Assembly: GCA_016713125.1 (NCBI GenBank)
Contig: JADJPT010000001.1
Coordinates: 310,001 to 374,000 of the forward strand
DNA: 64,000 bases
Direction: 5' to 3'
DNA from: Betaproteobacteria bacterium
Lineage (GTDB): Bacteria; Pseudomonadota; Gammaproteobacteria; Burkholderiales; SG8-39
The notes under the pieces are model-generated. The model was given only the letters and a program-made list of their open reading frames with translations. It searched no databases and was not told the DNA's origin. Both the position numbers and the translations under genes were made by a program. The stretch's first letter is position 1; every line of letters begins with the position of its first letter. Positions 42,647 through 50,905 of the stretch are shown here, piece by piece.

Positions 42647-43264
42647 ATGCCCAACATCCGTCTCATCGTCGGGCTCGGCAATCCGGGCAAGGAACACGAG
42701 GGCGATCGCCACAACGCGGGCTATTGGCTCGTCGAGCGGCTCGCCGGCGCGCGCCGGGTCGCTCTGCGCAAGGAAGCCCGCTACCACGGCATCGCCGGTC
42801 GCGACGAGGCCTCGGGCGGCTGGCTGCTGATGCCGACCACCTACATGAACCTGTCTGGCAAGTCGGTCGGCGCACTGGCCGGATTCTTCAAGATCGCGCC
42901 CGCCGAGATTCTGGTGGTGCACGACGAACTCGACTTTCCGCCCGGCACGGCCAAGCTGAAGCTCGGCGGCGGTTCGGGCGGCCACAACGGACTGAAGGAC
43001 ATCAGCGCGCAACTCGGTACCCACGATTACTGGCGTCTGCGCCTGGGCATCGGCCATCCGGGCGACCGCGACCTGGTGGCCGACTACGTGCTCGGCAAGC
43101 CGCGCAAGGAGGATCGCGAGGCAATCGAGGACGCCATCGACCGCGCGCTCGCCGTGCTGCCGCTGGCCATGGACGGCGACATTGCCGGCGCCATGCACAA
43201 GCTGCACAGCAAGCCCAAGGCGCCGGTCGCGCCGCCGGCACCGGCCAAACCCCCGGCGGCCTGA
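42647..43264 (+). CDS. pth: peptidyl-tRNA hydrolase
   Basis: Pth frees tRNA from prematurely released peptidyl-tRNA. The 205-residue protein has the conserved IVGLGNPGKEHEGDRHNAGYW (split motif: GLGNPGKEH and RHNAGYW with catalytic His), MPTTYMNLSGKSV, VVHDELDFPPG and GGGSGGHNGLKDI. The ATG at 42647 gives the family start (MPNIRLIVGLG). The earlier GTG at 42632 lies inside the terminator. Its C-terminus has an Ala/Pro-rich tail. Confidence 0.96.
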   Translation: MPNIRLIVGLGNPGKEHEGDRHNAGYWLVERLAGARRVALRKEARYHGIAGRDEASGGWLLMPTTYMNLSGKSVGALAGFFKIAPAEILVVHDELDFPPGTAKLKLGGGSGGHNGLKDISAQLGTHDYWRLRLGIGHPGDRDLVADYVLGKPRKEDREAIEDAIDRALAVLPLAMDGDIAGAMHKLHSKPKAPVAPPAPAKPPAA

Positions 43265-43298
43265 GGCCGCAGCCAGAACCACACAGCAAGGACCCAGC

Positions 43299-44390
43299 AT
43301 GGCCACAATGCGGCATCGTCGGACTTCCCAACGTAGGCAAGTCGACGCTCTTCAATGCGCTCACCAAAGCCGGCATCGCTGCCGAGAACTACCCGTTCTG
43401 CACCATCGAGCCCAACGTCGGCATCGTCGAGGTGCCCGACCCGCGCCTGGCCAGCTCGCCGAGATCGTGCAGCCGCAGAAGGTGCTGCCGGCCGCGGTGG
43501 AGTTCGTCGACATCGCCGGCCTGGTGGCCGGGGCTTCCAAGGGCGAAGGCCTGGGCAACCAGTTCCTGGCCAACATCCGTGAGACCGATGCCATTGCGCA
43601 CGTGGTGCGCTGCTTCGAGGATCCGAATGTGGTGCACGTGGCCGGCAAGGTCGACCCGATCTCCGACATCGAGACCATCAACACCGAGCTCGCCCTGGCC
43701 GACCTGCAGACGGTCGACAAGCAGCTCGCCAAGTACGCCAAGGTCGCCAAGTCCGGCGGCGACAAGGAGGCGCAGCGCCTGGTGGCCGTGCTTGAGAAGG
43801 CGCAGGCGGCGCTGAACGAGGCGCGGCCAGCGCGTTCGCTGGACTGGTCCAAGGAGGAGCTGGCCGTCATCAAGCCGATGTTCCTGCTGACCATGAAGCC
43901 GACCATGTACGTGGCCAACGTGGCCGAGCATGGCTTCAAGGACAACCCGCTGCTGGCGCGCGTCGAGGAGTACGCGGCGAAGGAAGGCGCACCAATGGTC
44001 GCCATCTGCGCCGCCATGGAGGCGCAGATCGCCGACCTGTCCGACGAGGACAAGGAAATGTTCCTCGCCGACATGGGCATGGACGAGCCCGGCCTGAACC
44101 GCGTGATCCGCAGCGGCTATGCGCTGCTGGGGCTGCAGACCTATTTCACCGCCGGGGTCAAGGAGGTGCGCGCCTGGACCATCAAGGTTGGCGCATCGGC
44201 GCCGCAGGCGGCGGCCGCCATCCATACCGACTTCGAACGCGGCTTCATCCGCGCCGAGGTCATCGCCTATGCCGATTTCATCGCCTGCAAAGGCGAGCAC
44301 GGCGCCAAGGAGGCGGGCAAGATGCGCGTCGAAGGCAAGGAGTACATCGTGCAGGACGGCGACGTCATGCACTTTCGCTTCAACGTCTGA
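43299..44390 (+). CDS. ychF: redox-regulated Obg-family ATPase YchF/OLA1 (two frameshifts)
   Basis: YchF binds ribosomes and hydrolyses ATP. Correct reading needs two shifts: near 43308, just after the ATG (MAT... joined to CGIVGLPNVGKSTLFNAL), and near 43454, where one C is missing (DPRLAQLAEIVQ). After that the sequence is intact: DIAGLVAGASKGEGLGNQFL, the TGS-domain end and DGDVMHFRFNV. The corrected length is about 363 residues, the family norm. AAGGA precedes the ATG. It follows pth, its usual partner. Confidence 0.93.
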   Translation: MATMRHRRTSQRRQVDALQCAHQSRHRCRELPVLHHRAQRRHRRGARPAPGQLAEIVQPQKVLPAAVEFVDIAGLVAGASKGEGLGNQFLANIRETDAIAHVVRCFEDPNVVHVAGKVDPISDIETINTELALADLQTVDKQLAKYAKVAKSGGDKEAQRLVAVLEKAQAALNEARPARSLDWSKEELAVIKPMFLLTMKPTMYVANVAEHGFKDNPLLARVEEYAAKEGAPMVAICAAMEAQIADLSDEDKEMFLADMGMDEPGLNRVIRSGYALLGLQTYFTAGVKEVRAWTIKVGASAPQAAAAIHTDFERGFIRAEVIAYADFIACKGEHGAKEAGKMRVEGKEYIVQDGDVMHFRFNV

Positions 44391-44427
44391 TAGTCCGCTC
44401 CCGTACTGCGCCCGGACGGAGCCGCGC

Positions 44428-45003
44428 ATGAAGCTGCAGATGAACAGGAATTCGATCTTCGCGGTGCTGATGCGCTCGCCGTGGTGGATCAGCGGCGGAC
44501 TGTCCGTGCTGCTGTTCACCTCGGCCCGGCTGTTGTTGCCGACCGAATACGCCCCGTACGCTTTCTTCTTCGCGCTGCCTTTCGCCCTGATCTCCCTGCA
44601 CACCGGCTGGCGCCAGTTGCGCGCGCCCAGCGAGGCTTCGATCGCGCAGGCACTGCAGGCGCTGCGCGCCATGTCCTGGGCCGAGTTCTCCGCCGCCGTC
44701 GAGGCGTACTTCAGCAACCAGGGCTACGGCGTGGAGCGCATATCCGTGCCGGGCGCCGATCTCCGGTTGAGCAAGGGCGGGCGCACTTCGCTGGTGGCCT
44801 GCAAGCGCTGGAAAGCCGCGCGCACCGGCCTGGAACCGCTGCGCGAGCTGGACGCGGCGCGACGGTCCGGGGAAGCGCACGAGGGCATCTATATCGCCAT
44901 CGGCGAGCTCAGCGAAGGCGCTGCCGCCTTTGTCGCGGCAAACAAGGTCCGGCTGCTGGCGCCCGAAGAACTGGCGAAGCTGGCGCGCGCAACGCGCGCC
45001 TGA
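44428..45003 (+). CDS. membrane-anchored Mrr-like endonuclease-fold protein
   Basis: The 191-residue protein has two N-terminal membrane helices (about residues 16-34 and 40-57), then a domain resembling the Mrr catalytic fold (AMSWAEFSAAVEAYFSNQGY, GADLRLSKGGRTSLVACKRWK). In active Mrr_cat enzymes the core is D-x...(Q/E)-x-K; here Asp is present (GADL) but the Gln/Glu position reads Ala (VACK). It may be inactive or use another metal ligand. It lies 37 bases after ychF and faces the next gene tail to tail. Confidence 0.65.
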   Translation: MKLQMNRNSIFAVLMRSPWWISGGLSVLLFTSARLLLPTEYAPYAFFFALPFALISLHTGWRQLRAPSEASIAQALQALRAMSWAEFSAAVEAYFSNQGYGVERISVPGADLRLSKGGRTSLVACKRWKAARTGLEPLRELDAARRSGEAHEGIYIAIGELSEGAAAFVAANKVRLLAPEELAKLARATRA

Positions 45004-45010
45004 GCGACGC

Positions 45011-45837
45011 TCAGCGTCCCGGCCGGCCTGCCGCGGGCACCGCGACGCCGGGCTCCGCCGTCATCGTCCTGCCCAGTTCGACGAGGCTCTTCTGGCTCAC
45101 CTGGATCAGGCCGCGCCGCGGACGGTCGAGATCGAGGATCACGAACACCAGGACGACGATCAGCGCGACCATGACATAGGTCACGAACGAGGCGCGATGC
45201 CCGGCTACGCCGGCCGAGTAGCCGACGATCGCGCCAGTCATCAGAAAGGTGGCGTACAGGAGCAGCAGCACCAGTTCCGGGACATGGCGATCCAGCGCCG
45301 CTTCGCGGCTGCCCATGGCGTCGATCATCTCGTTCAGGGATTGCACGAACAGGCCCGTGCTGACCGGATTCGGGGCCAGCTCGGCGGCCTGCAGCGCCAG
45401 CGACCAGAGCGCCGCCTGTGTATGGTTCGCCTTGGCGGTAAGCATCTCCCGGGCTTCCCGTTCGGCGAGGTTCGTGCCACTGGCGGCGATACGCTGATCG
45501 GCATACACGCGCAACAGCTTCTGCACTTCGCCGCGCACCGGGGCGGTAGCAGCTGTGCGCGCAGCCACGTGGTGCCGATGGCGTTTGCCTCGGCCACCAC
45601 CGCTGCGCTGCGCGTGTCGAAGCGCGTCAGCGAGAGCGAAAGGGTGAAGCCCAGCAGAAGTGCGAGCAGGCCGAGCAGGGCGGCGGCGATGGAGTTGACG
45701 TGCGTCTTGAAAGCCTCGTCCACAGACCGCTGCCGCTTGCGGCCGATGCGGTACCCGGCCTCGATGGCAATCGCCATCGAGAGAAAAAGCGCGAGGGCGA
45801 TCGCCGCGCTGTTGATGCCGTAGAAGAATTCGCTCAT
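45011..45837 (-). CDS. DUF4239-like membrane protein (one frameshift)
   Basis: Read across a break near 45548 (a C-run one base short), this is a protein of about 275 residues with two N-terminal helices (INSAAIALALFLSMAIAIEAG; SIAAALLGLLALLLGFTLSL), a helical middle (RFDTRSAAVVAEANAIGTTWLRAQLL, split by the break) and two C-terminal helices. The pattern RFDTRxxxVVxEANAIGTTWLR is typical of the DUF4239 (bestrophin-like) group. Function unknown. Confidence 0.7.
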
Positions 45838-45938
45838 AGGATGGCCGGGGCAGGCGGGGTACGCGGCGGCCGTGCGCGGCGGCCGCTAGAAGTCGAAGTG
45901 GGCCGCATTATGCCCGGACGGGGGATAAACTTGCGACC

Positions 45939-46409
45939 ATGGAGACCAAGCATGGAGTCGGCCCCAGCTGCGGACCCGCGACACAGGCGGACCTGCCGCA
46001 ACTGGTGGAACTGCTCGGCATCCTGTTCGCACAGGAGGCCGATTTCTCACCGGATGCGGACAAGCAGCTGCGCGGCCTCCAATCCATACTCGCCGATCCG
46101 TCGGTGGGCAGCATCCACGTTCTGCGTGAAGGCAAGCGCGTGCTCGGCATGCTGGTATTGCTGCACACCGTGAGCACCGCCGAGGGCGGTCGCGTGGCCT
46201 GGCTCGAGGATCTGGTACTGCGCCCCGAATGTCGCGGCCGCGGGCTGGGACGCGCCCTGCTGCGCCACGCGGTGCAGGTGGCGCGTGGCGAGGGCCTGCT
46301 GCGCCTCACGCTGCTGACGGACGCGGACAACGCGCGCGCGCAGGCGCTCTACGCATCGGAGGGCTTCGCCGGCTCCGCGATGCGCCCGATGCGCCTGATG
46401 CTCGGCTAG
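45939..46409 (+). CDS. GNAT family N-acetyltransferase
   Basis: The 156-residue protein has the GNAT fold with the acetyl-CoA loop RPECRGRGLGRALLRHAV (R-x-x-G-x-G/A) and the C-terminal LLTDADNARAQALYASEGF. Substrate cannot be predicted. It is flanked by opposing or divergent genes and overlaps the 3' end of the next minus-strand gene by four bases. Confidence 0.88.
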   Translation: METKHGVGPSCGPATQADLPQLVELLGILFAQEADFSPDADKQLRGLQSILADPSVGSIHVLREGKRVLGMLVLLHTVSTAEGGRVAWLEDLVLRPECRGRGLGRALLRHAVQVARGEGLLRLTLLTDADNARAQALYASEGFAGSAMRPMRLMLG

Positions 46410-46609
46410 CCGGCCTTTTTCATCGGGCAGGTGTTCACGCCGATGATGGAGTACAGCGGGCAGAAATTGAACAGGCCTGTGAACAATGGCACCAGGCCGA
46501 CCAGCGCCCAGTAGCGGGCATTGCCTTCGAGGACGAAGAACAGGCCCAGAACGATGAGACCTGCTGCGATGCGCAGGATCTTGTCGATACCGCCTACGTT
46601 GGATTTCAT
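46406..46609 (-). CDS. DUF2892 (YgaP-like transmembrane) protein
   Basis: The 67-residue protein has two membrane helices (ILRIAAGLIVLGLFFVLE; YWALVGLVPLFTGLFNFCPLY) and the conserved end CPLYSIIGVNTCPMKK. This is the membrane module fused to rhodaneses in YgaP, and standalone copies often accompany sulfur-oxidation or thiol-stress genes. A CRP-type site lies 60-75 bases upstream and its own regulator gene is adjacent. Confidence 0.85.
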   Translation of the reverse strand: MKSNVGGIDKILRIAAGLIVLGLFFVLEGNARYWALVGLVPLFTGLFNFCPLYSIIGVNTCPMKKAG

Positions 46610-46668
46610 GTCTGACTCCAGTCTGGTTGTGTGATGGGAGCATCATGCGCCGGGCGGCGCGCCGCGTC

Positions 46669-46684
46669 TGTAACCGCGGTCACA
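46669..46684 (-). promoter_or_regulatory. CRP-type operator upstream of the DUF2892 gene
   Basis: On the minus strand it reads TGTGA-CCGCGG-TTACA, one mismatch from the CRP consensus TGTGA-N6-TCACA. A CATGAT at 46641-46646 could be the -10, placing the operator at about -42 (class II activation). The adjacent regulator has the CRP-like recognition residues REIVTR. Confidence 0.6.
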
Positions 46685-46732
46685 TGGGAACGGAATGCGG
46701 GGACCGGATGGCAGGGGCGGGCCTGCGCCGGG

Positions 46733-47422
46733 TCAATCGGTGGCGATGCGCCGCAGACCGGCCGGATCGAGGATCTCGACCCGTTCCCGACCCAGGCCGA
46801 CCAGTCCGTCCTCGGCGAAGTGCTTGAGCAGGCGGGTGACGATTTCGCGCACGCTGCCCAGTTCCTCGGCCAGCTGCTGGTGGGTGGCGTGCACTTCGCG
46901 TCCCTTGCCCAGCAACAGGGCCGCGAGGCGCTGGTCCAGGCGCCGGAAGGCCACGGCTTCCACCAGTTCCATCAGCTCGGTTATGCGCTCGGCGAACAGC
47001 GCGAAGATGTACTCGCGGAACGGCGGATGGGTGTCGACCAGGTGGAAGAACGCCGGCTGCGGTACGGCCAGCAGCAGGGCATCCTGCTCCACGGTGCCTC
47101 GCGCCGAGTAGTCGTGGCGGCCCAGCAGGCAGGATGAGGTCAGCACGCAGGCTTCGCTGGGCAGCACGCGGTAGAGCAGAAGTTCGCGCCCGCTGGCCGA
47201 GGCCTTGGCGACGCGGATCGATCCCTCCAGCAGCATCGGGAAGGCCTGGCAGGGTGTGTGGTCGTCGAACATGCGCGTGCCGGCCGGCACACGCAGGGTC
47301 TGGCAGCGATCCACGAACTCGCGCAGCTTCAGTTCCGGCAGCGAGCCCAGTGTCGGATACAGGGAAGTCAGGCGCGCGGAAAGTTGTGCGGGCGGTAGAT
47401 CGGGCAGGCTCGCTTCGGGCAT
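46733..47422 (-). CDS. Crp/Fnr family transcriptional regulator
   Basis: The 229-residue protein has a cyclic-nucleotide-binding-type sensor domain (VPAGTRMFDDHTPCQAFPML, cut: MFDDHTPCQAFPMLLEGSIR) and a C-terminal winged helix (HATHQQLAEELGSVREIVTRLL). Recognition residues R-E-x-x-T-R match E. coli CRP (R-E-x-x-G-R), predicting a TGTGA-type site. Conserved Cys (TPCQ, EACVLTSSC) suggest thiol or redox sensing; no FNR iron-sulfur Cys cluster and no clear cAMP pocket are seen. It starts two bases after the desaturase gene ends, so they are cotranscribed. Confidence 0.88.
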   Translation of the reverse strand: MPEASLPDLPPAQLSARLTSLYPTLGSLPELKLREFVDRCQTLRVPAGTRMFDDHTPCQAFPMLLEGSIRVAKASASGRELLLYRVLPSEACVLTSSCLLGRHDYSARGTVEQDALLLAVPQPAFFHLVDTHPPFREYIFALFAERITELMELVEAVAFRRLDQRLAALLLGKGREVHATHQQLAEELGSVREIVTRLLKHFAEDGLVGLGRERVEILDPAGLRRIATD

Positions 47423-47424
47423 TT

Positions 47425-48411
47425 TCAGGTCGCTGCGGGCCGGCGGGCCGCGAAGATCTTGCGCAGTGTCGCGCCGAAAGGCAGCACCTCGGCGCCTTCG
47501 AGCATGCCGTGCTTCACCATCTCGCGATGCAGTTCGGGCAGCCTGTAGTGCGGAACCGATGCGTACAGGTGGTGCTCGATGTGGTAATTCACGCGGTGCG
47601 GGAACAGCAGCCATTCGACCAGCGGGTGGCACAGGTTGGTGCGCGCCGCAGTCAGCGGCGAGGAGAAATCCGTGGCGGCGCCGTGTTCGGCGATCGCGCG
47701 CAGCCGGAGCAGGGCCTGCACCACGGTGAGCAGAGGCAGGACCCACAGCACCAGGTACTCGAGCAGCCAGCCGCTCCAGGCGGCCAGGGCCAGGGCCAGC
47801 GCATGGAAGGCGATCACCACCCGGCGGTCGGCGCGCGCTTCGGCGCGCAGGCGTTCCGAAGTGTCGTTCAGCGGCCGCAACGCGACATTGGTCTCGGTGT
47901 TCAGCGCCGGCGCGCCGAAGAAATAGGCATAGGTCTTCCAGGCCGTGAAGCCGCACAGGTCCTTGAGCAGCTTCCTCGCCAGGTAGGCCGCGCCGCGCGG
48001 ATAGCCGCCGTGCAGCGCGGTGTCGGGATCGGCCGGACCGTACAGGTTGTTGTGGTGCAGGCGGTGCACCACGCGATAGGTGCGCATGGACAGGCCCTGC
48101 ACCATGGCGCAGGCGCGCCCGGCGAGATCGTTCCAGGCGCGCGACTCGAACAGTCGGTAGTGGGCCGCGTCGTGCGCCAGCACGAACAGAGCGTGCTGTC
48201 GCGTGCCGATCAGCAGCAGGCAGGGAATCACCACCGCGGTCGTCCACCAGTGCAGCGCGATCGCCGCGAGCAGGGTGATGGCCAGCGCCTCCTGCATGAG
48301 AGACCAGGCTGACTGCCAGGCCGACTGGGCGGACAGGCGCCGCACGAGCTCCGCAGGCAGGGCCTTGCGATAGTCGTCCTTGAACTCCTCGCCGCGCACC
48401 GGATCGCTCAT
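47425..48411 (-). CDS. membrane fatty acid desaturase family protein
   Basis: The 328-residue protein has the three His boxes of the membrane di-iron desaturase/hydroxylase family: HDAAH, HRLHH and HIEHH, with four or more membrane helices (for example ALAITLLAAIALHWW). Substrate could be fatty acyl chains, carotenoids or sterol-like lipids. It shares an operon with the Crp/Fnr regulator. The divergent KDG kinase gene starts 46 bases away. Confidence 0.85.
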   Translation of the reverse strand: MSDPVRGEEFKDDYRKALPAELVRRLSAQSAWQSAWSLMQEALAITLLAAIALHWWTTAVVIPCLLLIGTRQHALFVLAHDAAHYRLFESRAWNDLAGRACAMVQGLSMRTYRVVHRLHHNNLYGPADPDTALHGGYPRGAAYLARKLLKDLCGFTAWKTYAYFFGAPALNTETNVALRPLNDTSERLRAEARADRRVVIAFHALALALAAWSGWLLEYLVLWVLPLLTVVQALLRLRAIAEHGAATDFSSPLTAARTNLCHPLVEWLLFPHRVNYHIEHHLYASVPHYRLPELHREMVKHGMLEGAEVLPFGATLRKIFAARRPAAT

Positions 48412-48457
48412 CCACCAATCTTACCGCGGGCGCCGGGGGCGGCTATCATCGCTCCGC

Positions 48458-49387
48458 ATGGATCAGGCGCCAGACATCGTCACGCTGGGCGAACCGCTCG
48501 CCGAGTTCAGCCAGTTGCCCGCGCGCGCCGCGGATGCGGAGCACTACCTGTTCGGCTTTGGCGGCGACACCTCCAATCTGGCCGTTGCCGCGGCGCGCCA
48601 GGGCGCGCGCGTCGCGTATCTGACCCGGGTCGGTGCGGATCCCTTCGGACGCCGATTCCTCGACCTGTGGGCGCGCGAAGGCGTGGACTGCGCCCATGTC
48701 GCCATCGACGCCGGCGCGTCCACCGGCGCGTACTTCGTCACTCACGGCGCGAGCGGCCACGAGTTCAGCTACCTGCGCGCCGGTTCGGCGGCCAGCCGGC
48801 TCGCGCCCGACCAATTGCCGCTGGACCTGATCCGCAGTGCGAAATTCGTGCACAGCTCGGCGATCACCCAGGCGATCAGCGAAACTGCGCGCGCAAGCGT
48901 GCTGGCGGCCTTCGAGACCGCGCGCGTCGCCGGCGTGCAGGTCGCCTACGACCCCAACCTGAGGCTGCGCCTGTGGCCGCTGGCGCAGGCCCGCGCGGTG
49001 ATCGCGGCGACGCTGCCTCTGGCCGACGTGTTCCTGCCCAGCCTCGACGATGCGCGACTGCTCTCCGCCCGCGAGGCGCCTGCCGAGGTGCTGGCCTGGT
49101 GCATGGCTCACGGCGCGCGCCGCGTGGCGCTCAAGCTCGGCGCGGAGGGCGTGCTGGCGACTGACGGCACACAGACGCGAGCCCTGTCCGGCCATCGCGT
49201 CGCGGCATGCGACGGCACCGGCGCCGGTGACTGCTTCGGCGGGGCGCTGCTGGCGCGCCTGTCGGCCGGCGAGGATTGGTGGGGGGCGCTGGCCTATGCC
49301 AATGCCGCGGCTGCACTGAGCACCACGGGCTGGGGTGCGGTGGCGCCGATTCCCCGCCCGGCGGAGGTGCGCAAGCTGCTCGGGTAG
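48458..49387 (+). CDS. kdgK: PfkB-family sugar kinase, probable 2-keto-3-deoxygluconate kinase
   Basis: The 309-residue ribokinase-type enzyme has the opening VTLGEPLAEFSQLP, FGGDTSNLAVAAARQGARV, the PfkB signature DGTGAGDCFGGALLARL with the catalytic Asp, and KLGAEGVLAT. The sequence GGDTSN and YLRAGSAASRL resemble KdgK. It lies 52 bases upstream of a KDPG aldolase gene, which supports KDG as substrate. Together they would turn KDG into pyruvate and glyceraldehyde 3-phosphate. Confidence 0.85.
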   Translation: MDQAPDIVTLGEPLAEFSQLPARAADAEHYLFGFGGDTSNLAVAAARQGARVAYLTRVGADPFGRRFLDLWAREGVDCAHVAIDAGASTGAYFVTHGASGHEFSYLRAGSAASRLAPDQLPLDLIRSAKFVHSSAITQAISETARASVLAAFETARVAGVQVAYDPNLRLRLWPLAQARAVIAATLPLADVFLPSLDDARLLSAREAPAEVLAWCMAHGARRVALKLGAEGVLATDGTQTRALSGHRVAACDGTGAGDCFGGALLARLSAGEDWWGALAYANAAAALSTTGWGAVAPIPRPAEVRKLLG

Positions 49388-49439
49388 CATGCGGGCTTCG
49401 CGTCCGGGCGAATCTCCCGGCGACAGGACCGGGACAGAC

Positions 49440-50087
49440 ATGGACAAGCAGGGCATCGTGGCGCGCATCGTGGATTGCGGGCTGGTTGCAGTGGTGCGAG
49501 CCGAGAACGCCGAGCAGGCGATGGGGATCGCCGACGCCTGCGCGGAAGGCGGCGCGGCGGCGATCGAGATCACCTTCACGGTACCCGGTGCGCTGGGTGT
49601 GATCGAGGCGCTGGCCAGGCGCTACGCCAGGGGCGAGATCCTGATTGGCGCCGGCACGGTGCTGGACAGCGAGACCGCGCGCGCGGCGCTGCTCTCGGGG
49701 GCGCAGTACGTGGTGAGCCCGCATTTCGACGCCGGGATCGTCGAGCTCTGCCATCGCTATCGAGCCCCGGTGATGCCCGGCACCATGTCGGTGACCGAGA
49801 TCGTGCGCGCGCTCGAGGCGGGCGCGGACATGATCAAGGTGTTTCCCGGGGACGTGCTCGGTCCGCAGTTCCTGCGCGCCGTGCGCGGACCGCTGCCGCA
49901 TGCACCGCTGGCGCCTTCGGGCGGCGTGACCTACGAGAACATCCCGGACTGGATAGACGCGGGCGCCGTCGCCCTGTCGGTGGGGCGCCCGCTGATGGCG
50001 GGAATCGCGCCGGGCGACGGCAAGGCATTGGCCGCGCGCACGCGGCAATTCATCGAACGCATACGCGAAGCGAGGGCAGGGATATGA
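49440..50087 (+). CDS. eda: 2-dehydro-3-deoxy-phosphogluconate aldolase
   Basis: The 215-residue class I aldolase has the Glu motif AAIEITFTVPGA, GAGTVLDSE, the segment VSPHFDAGIVELC, and the Schiff-base Lys in ADMIKVFPGD followed by APSGGV. This fits KDPG (or KHG/KDPGal) aldolase of the Entner-Doudoroff or hexuronate route. A MDKQGIVARIVDCGLVAVVR start is typical. It overlaps the following SDR gene (ATGA), so they form one unit with kdgK. Confidence 0.9.
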   Translation: MDKQGIVARIVDCGLVAVVRAENAEQAMGIADACAEGGAAAIEITFTVPGALGVIEALARRYARGEILIGAGTVLDSETARAALLSGAQYVVSPHFDAGIVELCHRYRAPVMPGTMSVTEIVRALEAGADMIKVFPGDVLGPQFLRAVRGPLPHAPLAPSGGVTYENIPDWIDAGAVALSVGRPLMAGIAPGDGKALAARTRQFIERIREARAGI

Positions 50088-50815
50088 ACGGCAGTCAGCA
50101 GGGCCGGGTCGTGCTGGTCACGGGCGGCACGGGCGGCATAGGCTCGGGCATCGCGGCGGCGTTCGCCGATGCCGGGGCACGGGTGGTGGTCACCGGGCTG
50201 ACGCAGGCCGAGTGCGCTGCGGCGGACCGCGCGCATGCCGGCCGCGACATCCGTGCCACAGTCCTGGATGTGACCGACGCAGCGGCGGTGGCGGCGTTCG
50301 CGCGCACGCTGCCGCAGCTCGATGCGCTGGTCACCTGCGCAGGCATGATCCTGCGCCGCGACGAATACGACCTGGCCAACTTCGAGAAGGTGATCGCGGT
50401 CAACCTGACCGGCACCATGCGGCTGTGCCAGGCCCTGAGGCCGCAATTGGCGGCTGGAAAGGGCGCGGTGGTGAACGTGGGCTCGATGTACAGCTTCTTC
50501 GGCGCCGGCCATGCCCCGGCCTACGGCGCGTCCAAGGGCGGCGTGGTGCAGCTCACCAAGGCCCTGGCGCGCGAGTATGCGACCGAGGGCATACGCGTGA
50601 ACGCCATAGCGCCGGGCTGGATACGTACGCCGCTCACCCAGCCCATCGTCGACGACCCGACGCGCTCCAGACCCATCGTCGACCGCACGCCGCTGGGCCG
50701 CTGGGGGGAGCCGGCCGACCTCGCCGGACCGGTGCTGTTCCTGTGTTCGCCGGCCGCTGCATTCGTGACCGGTGTGGTGCTGCCGGTGGACGGCGGGTAC
50801 CTGCTCACGGGCTGA
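50084..50815 (+). CDS. SDR family oxidoreductase of the KDG module
   Basis: The 243-residue classical SDR has the NAD(P) motif TGGTGGIGSGIA, the Ser-Tyr-Lys catalytic set (VGSMYS..., PAYGASKGG) and the C-terminal TGVVLPVDGGYL. Its position after kdgK and eda suggests a hexuronate or gluconate dehydrogenase (KduD- or Gno-like) feeding KDG, but substrate cannot be proved. A CATTGCC/GGCAATG hairpin follows (50821-50840). Confidence 0.85.
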   Translation: MNGSQQGRVVLVTGGTGGIGSGIAAAFADAGARVVVTGLTQAECAAADRAHAGRDIRATVLDVTDAAAVAAFARTLPQLDALVTCAGMILRRDEYDLANFEKVIAVNLTGTMRLCQALRPQLAAGKGAVVNVGSMYSFFGAGHAPAYGASKGGVVQLTKALAREYATEGIRVNAIAPGWIRTPLTQPIVDDPTRSRPIVDRTPLGRWGEPADLAGPVLFLCSPAAAFVTGVVLPVDGGYLLTG

Positions 50816-50820
50816 ACGAA

Positions 50821-50840
50821 CATTGCCGCTTGAGGCAATG
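50821..50840. terminator. weak hairpin after the KDG module
   Basis: CATTGCC (50821-50827) pairs with GGCAATG (50834-50840) over a six-base loop. No T-run follows, so it may be a terminator or an operator. Confidence 0.35.
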
Positions 50841-50858
50841 ATCGCCGGTTGCGCGGCG

Positions 50859-50872
50859 TTGACTTGCGTCAA
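50859..50872 (+). promoter_or_regulatory. FNR-like box upstream of the lipoprotein gene
   Basis: TTGAC-TTGC-GTCAA is a perfect dyad close to the FNR/Anr consensus TTGAT-N4-ATCAA. It is 33 bases before the ATG at 50906. No good -10 was found. The same dyad could equally be the -35 of a promoter. Confidence 0.45.
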
Positions 50873-50905
50873 ACCCCGCGCGGCACGCGCGCGTTAGGCT
50901 GCCAG

